A DNA stretch of 64,000 bases from Pseudomonas fluorescens (GTDB lineage: Bacteria > Pseudomonadota > Gammaproteobacteria > Pseudomonadales > Pseudomonadaceae). This document shows positions 58,182 through 64,000 of the stretch, in pieces; position 1 is the first letter of the stretch, and each line of letters opens with the position of its first letter. The stretch is taken from contig NZ_CP008896.1 in assembly GCF_000730425.1 (NCBI RefSeq), positions 1,860,001-1,924,000 of the forward strand, in the 5' to 3' direction. A model generated the notes under the pieces. That model was not told the origin of the DNA. It made no database searches and saw nothing but the letters and a program-made list of their open reading frames with translations. Made by a program: the position numbers and the translations under genes.

Positions 58182-60581
58182 TCAGGCAGGCAAGCGCTGC
58201 ACCTCAACCCGGTCCCGTCCCGCCTGTTTGGCCGCATACACCGCCGAATCCGCGCGCAGCAGCAAGCCATCCACGCCCTCATCGACCCGCCAACCGGCCA
58301 CGCCGAAACTCGCGGTCACCGTGCCAACGCCCTCCATCGGCGTGCTGCGCAGCACCTCCCACAATTCGACGGCCAGGCTGTAGGCCTGAACGCCATCGGT
58401 GTTGGGACACAGCACCATGAACTCCTCGCCGCCCAAACGACAGAACACATCGCTGCGGCGTAAACGCTGGCGGATCCGCCGACACAGCTCCTGCAATACC
58501 CCATCCCCGGCCGCGTGCCCGTGCTGGTCATTGATGCGCTTGAAGTGATCGATATCCAGCATGATCACCGCCAGTGCGCCCGACGTGCGCCGAACCCGGC
58601 TCATCTCGGCCTTCAGCCGATCCTGGAAATAGCGGCGATTATGGATACCCGTCAACGAGTCGGTGATGGACAGCGCCCGCAGCTCTTCCTCCACCCGCTT
58701 GAGATCGGAGATATCCGACACATAGCCATGCCATAGCGTACCGCCGCCAGGTAACTCTTCCGGCGTCGCCTCGCCGCGGATCCAACGCAGGCCCCGGCCT
58801 GGCAGTTGGACCCGATACTCCTCGCGCCAATGGCTCAGCTGCAGTGCTGACAGGCGAATGGAGGCACGGATGCGCTCCGCGTCCTGGGGATGAATGCGCT
58901 CGAAAACCTGTTTGGCATCCTGTTGCAGCAAACCCGGATCGATTTCGTAGATATCCCGGATGCCGTCGCTGGCGTAGATAAACCGCCAGTTGTCATTGGG
59001 CTCCAGGGTGAACTGGAAAATTCCGCCCGGCACATGGGCGCTGAGCTTTTTCAGCAAGCGATCCCGCGCCGCCAGGGCCTCATAGGCGCGCTTCTGTTCG
59101 GTGACATCCAGGCAGATCGCCAGGTGCCCGATCCAGAGGCCATGGTCATCCAACAATGCCGTCGCCAGCATGTTGACGGTCAGTTGGCTGCCATCCTGGC
59201 GCACCAACGTCCACTCCCGGGCCTGATGGAGGCTGTCGGCTCCCTCCACCAGCATCGCCTGGCCGGGCATGATCCGTTTGCCAAGTGTGTGACTCAACTG
59301 CATGGCACGGGCTTCCAGCTCCGGCGCCAAGTGCAGGCTTTCGAGGGTCATGTGACCGAGCGCCTGACTGGCCGGATAACCCAGCATCTGCTCCGCGCCG
59401 GCATTGAACGTGTTGATCACGCCACGCAAGTCGGTGGCAATGATTGCCACCTGTGTCGCGGCGTTCAGCACGCTGCGCAACTGGCCATGGGCCCCGCGCA
59501 ACTCATACTCACGCTGGTGCAATTGCCCCGTGCGTTGCTGTACCAGCCTCACCGCCCGCTGACGCTGGCTGACCAGTACGTAGAGCAAGGCACTGAGCAA
59601 CACGCTGAGCAAACAGCCCATGGTCAGGATACTGGTGACCGAGGAATGATTGGCCTGGGCGAATACCTGGCTGGGGCGCAGCTTCAGGGCGTAGACATGA
59701 TCGCCCAGGGTCAACCGGCGCATCGCCTCCAGGCTGCTATCGCCCACGGCATTGTCCGATTCATACAACACCCGCTGTTGCGTATCGGAGGTGTCGACAA
59801 TCTGCATCACCAGGTTGTCCCGTGAGGGCTTGGGCAAACCGTCGGCCACCAGTTGGCGCATGCTGATCACCGCCATGATGTAACCGTAGGGTTCGTTGTA
59901 GGACATTTGTGCGGTGCGCGGTCGAGTGACGGGTGCAACCAGCAGCACCCCCATGGCATACGCCGGCTCCACCCCTACCAGCGACATGGGTTGGGACACC
60001 GCAATGGTCCCGGAGCGGTACGCCCGCTCTATCGTCGAACGGCGCAGTGGCTGGGCCAGCAGGTCAAACCCCAAGGGCGAGCCGAGCAGGCTTTGGGTCT
60101 GGCTGTACAACACCGGCACGTACTCGTCACGCTCGCCCGCTGGCACCAGGGTCCCGCTTTCGTTCAGCTCGCGAATGGAGAATGCCGTGCCACGCTGCAG
60201 TGACACCTGGCGCTCGAAAGCCTGGCGCTGATCGCGAAAAACACGGGGTGCCCAAGCGTAGGCACGCGTGCGTGACAACAGCGGCTGGGCGAACCCATCG
60301 AACTCTTCGCGGGAAACAGCATGGGAGTTGACGAAGAAGCGGCGCAGGCTGCCCAGGCGCTGTTCCTGGTCTTCAAAGCGCTCTTCCAGGCGGCTGTAGC
60401 GCTCATTGACCAGCAACTGGAAACGCTGGCGAACCTGCTGCTGATAGACATCGGCCGTGGCCAGCGCCAGCACGGCGGTGAGCGCCACACCCACCAGCAA
60501 TACCACCAATGCCACCAGCCAAGCCGACGCCTGTTCGCTGATAAATCCCAGTATTTTCGGGCGGACGGCTTGCAACGGCAT
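58182..60581 (-). CDS. Membrane CHASE-PAS-PAS-GGDEF diguanylate cyclase
   Basis: The ~799-residue protein has a membrane helix near the N terminus (SAWLVALVVLLVGVALTAVL), a ~270-residue periplasmic CHASE-type sensor (RAYAWAPRV; PLRRSTIERAYRSGTIAVSQ) and a second helix (SILTMGCLLSVLLSALLYVL). Two PAS domains follow, then a GGDEF domain with RLGGEEF and an RxxD-like region upstream of it. It should make c-di-GMP in response to an external ligand. A GTG at 60599 is in frame; the ATG at 60581 is chosen, though neither has a strong ribosome site. Confidence 0.88.
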   Translation of the reverse strand: MPLQAVRPKILGFISEQASAWLVALVVLLVGVALTAVLALATADVYQQQVRQRFQLLVNERYSRLEERFEDQEQRLGSLRRFFVNSHAVSREEFDGFAQPLLSRTRAYAWAPRVFRDQRQAFERQVSLQRGTAFSIRELNESGTLVPAGERDEYVPVLYSQTQSLLGSPLGFDLLAQPLRRSTIERAYRSGTIAVSQPMSLVGVEPAYAMGVLLVAPVTRPRTAQMSYNEPYGYIMAVISMRQLVADGLPKPSRDNLVMQIVDTSDTQQRVLYESDNAVGDSSLEAMRRLTLGDHVYALKLRPSQVFAQANHSSVTSILTMGCLLSVLLSALLYVLVSQRQRAVRLVQQRTGQLHQREYELRGAHGQLRSVLNAATQVAIIATDLRGVINTFNAGAEQMLGYPASQALGHMTLESLHLAPELEARAMQLSHTLGKRIMPGQAMLVEGADSLHQAREWTLVRQDGSQLTVNMLATALLDDHGLWIGHLAICLDVTEQKRAYEALAARDRLLKKLSAHVPGGIFQFTLEPNDNWRFIYASDGIRDIYEIDPGLLQQDAKQVFERIHPQDAERIRASIRLSALQLSHWREEYRVQLPGRGLRWIRGEATPEELPGGGTLWHGYVSDISDLKRVEEELRALSITDSLTGIHNRRYFQDRLKAEMSRVRRTSGALAVIMLDIDHFKRINDQHGHAAGDGVLQELCRRIRQRLRRSDVFCRLGGEEFMVLCPNTDGVQAYSLAVELWEVLRSTPMEGVGTVTASFGVAGWRVDEGVDGLLLRADSAVYAAKQAGRDRVEVQRLPA

Positions 60582-60667
60582 AGGCAAAACTCGGAACACC
60601 AGCGTGCAGGGACGCCACTTTGGTTAGGAGATTAGTTATAGCCATCAGGTCTACGTTTGACCAGCGC

Positions 60668-60706
60668 AAAAAAGCCGCGAGCCCGGAAAAATCCAGGCTC
60701 GCGGCT
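60668..60706 (-). terminator. Terminator after rlmL
   Basis: In the minus direction GCCGCGAGCC pairs with GGCTCGCGGC across a 12-base loop, followed by TTTTTT. Confidence 0.85.
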
Positions 60707-60716
60707 TCAAGGTCGA

Positions 60717-62987
60717 TCAGCGTGCGGTAATTTTCCAGGCCCGATGGATTTTCGGGTTACGGGCAAAATCCGGATCGATGGTTTTATCGCTGATTTCCTC
60801 GACGCCATAGCGCTCGCCCAGGTTGTCTTCCAACTGGAACTTGCGGAAGTTGTTGGAAAAATACAGCACCCCACCCGGTGCCAGGCGGGCCATGGCCAGG
60901 TCGAGCAACTGCACGTGATCACGCTGGACGTCGAACACGCCTTCCATACGCTTGGAGTTGGAGAAGGTCGGCGGGTCGATGAAGATCAGGTCGAATTCAT
61001 CACGACTGGCTTCCAACCAAGCCATCACATCCCCCTGCTCCAGGCGGTTTTTGTCGGAGAAGCCATTGAGGGACAGGTTGCGGCGCGCCCAGTCCAGGTA
61101 GGTCTTCGACAAATCGACACTGGTGGTACTGCGCGCACCGCCCTTGGCCGCGTGCACGCTGGCGGTAGCGGTATAGCAATACAGATTGAGGAAGCGCTTG
61201 CCGGCGGCTTCTTTCTGGATGCGCATGCGCATCGGGCGGTGGTCGAGGAACAGGCCGGTGTCCAGATAGTCGGTCAGGTTGACCAGCAGCTTCACCCCGC
61301 CTTCGCTGACTTCAGTAAACTTGCCCTGGGCGCTCTGGCGCTCGTACTGCTTGGTGCCGCTCTGGCGCTCGCGGCGCTTGACCACTACGCGGCTCTTGTC
61401 GATGTTCAACGCCTGGGGAATCGCGGCCAGGGCGTCGAACATACGCGCCGAGGCTTTTTCCGGGTCGATGGACTTGGGCGCCACGTATTCCTGGACATGG
61501 ACCCAGTCGTGGTACAGATCGATGGCCATGGAGTACTCCGGCATATCGGCGTCGTACACACGGTAGCAATCCACACCCTCGCGCTTGGCCCACTTGCCCA
61601 GCAGCTTGAGATTCTTTTGCAGGCGGTTGGCGAACATCTGCCCGCCTTCGCTCAAGCGCGCCTGCTCGACCACTGGGGCCGGTGCCGGCGCGGGCTTGAT
61701 CGGGTTGCCGTTCTTGTTGTACTGACGCTCTTGCGGCTCGGTCGGGGCCTGGTCGTAAGCGGCTTGCTCACGTTCGGCCTGACGCTGTTCCGGGGTACGG
61801 CGCTCACCGGTGACGAACTGATCGGGGTTGACCTTGATCAGCAGCAGCTTGCACGGCAAGGCGCCGTTCCAGAACGAATATTGCTTGTGGCTGCGGATGC
61901 CCATGCGCTTGCCCAGGTCCGGGGCGCCGGTGAACACCGCGGCCTCCCAGCCCATGCATGCCTGGCGCAGGCGCTCACCGAGGTTCTGGTAGAGGTACAA
62001 CAGGCTGGCTTCATCGCCCAGGCGCTCGCCGTACGGCGGGTTACAGATCACCAAGCCTTTCTGGTTCTGGTCCGGGCGCGGCTCGAAGGTGCCGACTTCG
62101 CCCTGGTAGATCTTGATCCAGTGGCTCAGGCCGGCACGCTCGATGTTGTTGCGCGCGGGCTGGATCAGACGCGGGTCCGCTTCGTAGCCACGGATCCACA
62201 GTGGCGGCTTGTTCATGCCGATGGCCGCACGCTCGCTGGCCTCGGCATGGAGTTTTTTCCACAAGGCCGGCACGTGGCCGAGCCAGGCAGTAAAGCCCCA
62301 CTGCTCGCGGTTGAGGTTGGGAGCCATGTCGGCAGCGATCATCGCGCCTTCCACGAGGAAGGTGCCGACGCCGCACATCGGGTCAGTCAGCGCGCCGTTT
62401 TCTGCGGCAATGCGCGGCCAGCCGGCCCGAATCAGAATCGCCGCTGCCAGGTTTTCCTTCAACGGTGCTGCCCCCTGCTGGAGGCGATAACCGCGCTGGT
62501 GCAGGCTGTGGCCGGACAGGTCGAGGGAGAGGATCGCTTCGCCACGGTCCAGGCGCAGGTGAATGCGCAGGTCCGGGTTGATCTTGTCGATGGACGGGCG
62601 TTCGCCGGTCGGGGTGCGCAGCTTGTCGACGATGGCATCCTTGACCTTCAGGGCGCCGAAGTGAGTGTTGTCGATACCCGAGCCATGGCCGCTGAATTCC
62701 ACCGCGAGGGTGCCATCAGGGACCATGTGGTCTTGCCATTCGATATCCAGCACGCCGTGGTACAGGTCTTCGGCATCCTTCATCGGGAAGCGCTTGAGCA
62801 CCAGCAGCACACGGTTGGCCAGGCGCGACCAGAGACACAGGCGATAGGCGGTCTCCATGTCGGCCATGCCGCGCACGGCCGAGGTGTGCTCGCGCGCGTC
62901 TTCAAGGCCAAGCCCGACGGCTTCCTCGATCAGCAGGCCTTCAAGGCCCTTGGGGCAGGTGAGGAAGAGTTCGTAACGGTCCGACAT
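60717..62987 (-). CDS. rlmL: 23S rRNA methyltransferase RlmL/RlmK (bifunctional)
   Basis: The 756-residue fusion methylates 23S rRNA at m2G2445 (RlmL half) and m7G2069 (RlmK half). The N-terminal THUMP region starts MSDRYELFLTCPKGLE. The first methyltransferase has DPMCGVGTFLVEG and NPPYGERLG; the second has LNLYCYTATASVHAAKGGA and DPPTFSNSKRMEG. ATGs at 62993 and 62987 compete; the latter has GGA at fitting distance. A terminator follows. The order pyrD-rmf-rlmL is conserved in Pseudomonas. Confidence 0.94.
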   Translation of the reverse strand: MSDRYELFLTCPKGLEGLLIEEAVGLGLEDAREHTSAVRGMADMETAYRLCLWSRLANRVLLVLKRFPMKDAEDLYHGVLDIEWQDHMVPDGTLAVEFSGHGSGIDNTHFGALKVKDAIVDKLRTPTGERPSIDKINPDLRIHLRLDRGEAILSLDLSGHSLHQRGYRLQQGAAPLKENLAAAILIRAGWPRIAAENGALTDPMCGVGTFLVEGAMIAADMAPNLNREQWGFTAWLGHVPALWKKLHAEASERAAIGMNKPPLWIRGYEADPRLIQPARNNIERAGLSHWIKIYQGEVGTFEPRPDQNQKGLVICNPPYGERLGDEASLLYLYQNLGERLRQACMGWEAAVFTGAPDLGKRMGIRSHKQYSFWNGALPCKLLLIKVNPDQFVTGERRTPEQRQAEREQAAYDQAPTEPQERQYNKNGNPIKPAPAPAPVVEQARLSEGGQMFANRLQKNLKLLGKWAKREGVDCYRVYDADMPEYSMAIDLYHDWVHVQEYVAPKSIDPEKASARMFDALAAIPQALNIDKSRVVVKRRERQSGTKQYERQSAQGKFTEVSEGGVKLLVNLTDYLDTGLFLDHRPMRMRIQKEAAGKRFLNLYCYTATASVHAAKGGARSTTSVDLSKTYLDWARRNLSLNGFSDKNRLEQGDVMAWLEASRDEFDLIFIDPPTFSNSKRMEGVFDVQRDHVQLLDLAMARLAPGGVLYFSNNFRKFQLEDNLGERYGVEEISDKTIDPDFARNPKIHRAWKITAR

Positions 62988-63520
62988 GGGCATTCCAGGC
63001 TTTTCAGCAATAAGTGAACGGGCGACGCATCGCGCGTTCGGTTTTCAATCAAGCGCTTTTCTTGAAGAACGCTCGCGTGGCACGAATGTGTGCCGTTCCA
63101 CCCCGATGTCCAGGCCTGCAGGCCTTGATTGCCAGGGCAGATAGATAATTGGTGCAACAAAAAGAAATATTCCGACCCTTCGTCGAATAATAACCGACGG
63201 CCAGCGGCGGGTATTCTCACTAAAGGATTAAACCCATCCTCTATGCAGGGCACATCATAGCTGGCTTTGCCCAACAAATGGGGCGAAAAGCCACACCAGC
63301 TTATGGCTATAGCATCATTATCGTTACGTGCTTATGACAAAACGATCATTGAATCCATGTGACCTATTGGTTAGAACTCAACACAGGTCAGCGCCGCAAC
63401 GACGCCGACACCTAGGCTCGCCACGCCGGCAGCGAGCCACACCAACGGCAGAAAAACTCTGCCCGGCCTCGGACGAGGTCGAAGGATATCAAGACAGTCA
63501 ACAAGTGAGGGAAACACCCT
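62988..63520. promoter_or_regulatory. Long spacer between rlmL and rmf
   Basis: About 530 bases separate the divergent rlmL and rmf starts. It is AT-rich in places (63140-63360) and must hold both promoters. I see no supported gene; a 68-codon frame at 63328 lacks a ribosome site. No operator is clear enough to name. Confidence 0.4.
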
Positions 63521-63736
63521 ATGAGAAGACTTAAGCGTGATCCGTTGGAAAGAGCATTTTTACGCGGATATCAGTATGGCGTTCATGGCAAATCCCGTGA
63601 GCTTTGCCCATTTACTCTACCGTCGGTGCGCCAAGCCTGGATTAACGGCTGGCGCGAAGGACGCGGCGACAATTGGGACGGTATGACCGGCACTGCGGGG
63701 ATCCACAGACTCAACGAACTTCACGCCGTCGGCTAA
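63521..63736 (+). CDS. rmf: Ribosome modulation factor
   Basis: The 71-residue basic protein MRRLKRDPLERAFLRGYQYG, then LPSVRQAWINGWREGRGDNW, is Rmf. It pairs 70S ribosomes into inactive 100S dimers in stationary phase. GAGGG precedes the ATG, and a strong terminator follows. Confidence 0.94.
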   Translation: MRRLKRDPLERAFLRGYQYGVHGKSRELCPFTLPSVRQAWINGWREGRGDNWDGMTGTAGIHRLNELHAVG

Positions 63737-63821
63737 TCAGGGCACTTAATTCCGACAACCACCTTGAAGAATGCAACGACTTAACCACGCACGCCCCATC
63801 CGGGCGGCGGGCTTCGGCCCA

Positions 63822-63848
63822 GGGGCTCCTTCGAGGAGCCCTTTTTTA
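63822..63848 (+). terminator. Rho-independent terminator after rmf
   Basis: GGGCTCCT-TCG-AGGAGCCC followed by TTTTTT. Confidence 0.9.
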
Positions 63849-63855
63849 TGGGGAA

Positions 63856-63884
63856 CTGTAGGAGCCGGCAAGCGGGCTCCTATA
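63856..63884. repeat. Degenerate REP element
   Basis: CTGTAGGAGCCGGCAAGCGGGCTCCTATA, a shortened palindrome (GGAGCC/GGCTCC) between the rmf terminator and the pyrD end. Confidence 0.5.
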
Positions 63885-63890
63885 AAGGCA

Positions 63891-64000
63891 TCAGGGTTTT
63901 GGCAAGGCCGCGATGGCGTCCACCGATTGGCGAATCAACGCCGGCCCCTTGTAGATAAACCCGGAATACAACTGCACCAGGCTGGCACCTGCGGCGATTT
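63891..64000 (-). CDS. pyrD: Dihydroorotate dehydrogenase, C-terminal end (truncated by window)
   Basis: The minus strand reads [20 protein letters not shown] (20 residues), continues [15 protein letters not shown] and ends with TGA at 63891. ASLVQ-YSGF-YKGPALI is the conserved end of class 2 PyrD, the quinone-linked membrane enzyme of pyrimidine synthesis. Only 36 codons are in the window. pyrD next to rmf and rlmL agrees with the usual Pseudomonas order. Confidence 0.88.
   Translation of the reverse strand, partial: IAAGASLVQLYSGFIYKGPALIRQSVDAIAALPKP

Noticed and set aside
63328..63534. 68-codon frame before rmf
   Set aside because: It lacks a ribosome site and overlaps the rmf leader and start.

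Overview
The window is a chromosomal segment of a Pseudomonas, most likely of the P. fluorescens group. The reasons are high GC with Pseudomonas codon use, many REP palindromes of the GTAGGAGCCGGCTTGCCGGCGAT and GTGGGAGCGGGCTTGCCCGCGATG types, tandem ccoNOQP operons followed by ccoGHIS-hemN-anr-apt, and the order dnaX-ybaB-recR, ffs, ligA-zipA-smc, xdhABC-guaD, and dacB/rlmL/rmf/pyrD. The taxon is inferred from gene order and protein recognition; no database search was possible.

Layout. 1-2716: the tail of an unknown membrane protein and two overlapping family-4 glycosyltransferase genes. 2801-4366: an Aer-like PAS chemoreceptor. 4440-9740: an accessory island on the minus strand with a type VI secretion spike (vgrG), a small PD-(D/E)xK nuclease-like effector candidate and a large immunity candidate. 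It is bracketed by a ~127-bp direct repeat made of the chemoreceptor tail plus a REP palindrome, and it carries a dead vgrG-tail/effector-head remnant just downstream of the immunity gene. 9874-26889: a hydrolase, then the microaerobic respiration block: two cbb3 oxidase operons, the assembly operon ccoGHIS, a TauE/SafE-like protein, hemN with a perfect ANR box, a hypothetical gene, anr and apt. 27000-32613 (minus): acyl-CoA dehydrogenase, recR, an oxidoreductase, ybaB and dnaX. 32748-37534: a periplasmic binding protein, a PAS-GGDEF-EAL protein and a second Aer-like receptor in one minus-strand operon, a perfect ANR-type box, a possible 40-residue protein and a small XRE regulator. 37869-37978 (minus): 4.5S SRP RNA with promoter and terminator. 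38197-47196 (minus): zinc metallopeptidase, ligA, zipA, smc and a GntR regulator. 47464-56007: purine breakdown (xdhABC, guaD), a second GntR regulator and a BenE-family transporter. 56059-64000: yggL, dacB, a PAS/GGDEF cyclase, rlmL, rmf and the end of pyrD.

How the parts work together. The cco/hemN/anr block is one low-oxygen module: ANR senses oxygen, cbb3 oxidases respire at low oxygen, CcoGHIS assemble them and HemN makes haem without oxygen. The two Aer-type receptors and the PAS-GGDEF-EAL protein may extend oxygen or redox sensing to motility and c-di-GMP. The xdh/guaD block converts guanine to xanthine and on to urate. The most unusual part is the VgrG island, whose scars (direct repeats, truncated receptor tail, displaced vgrG/effector remnant) record how a type VI effector-immunity module was gained or exchanged.
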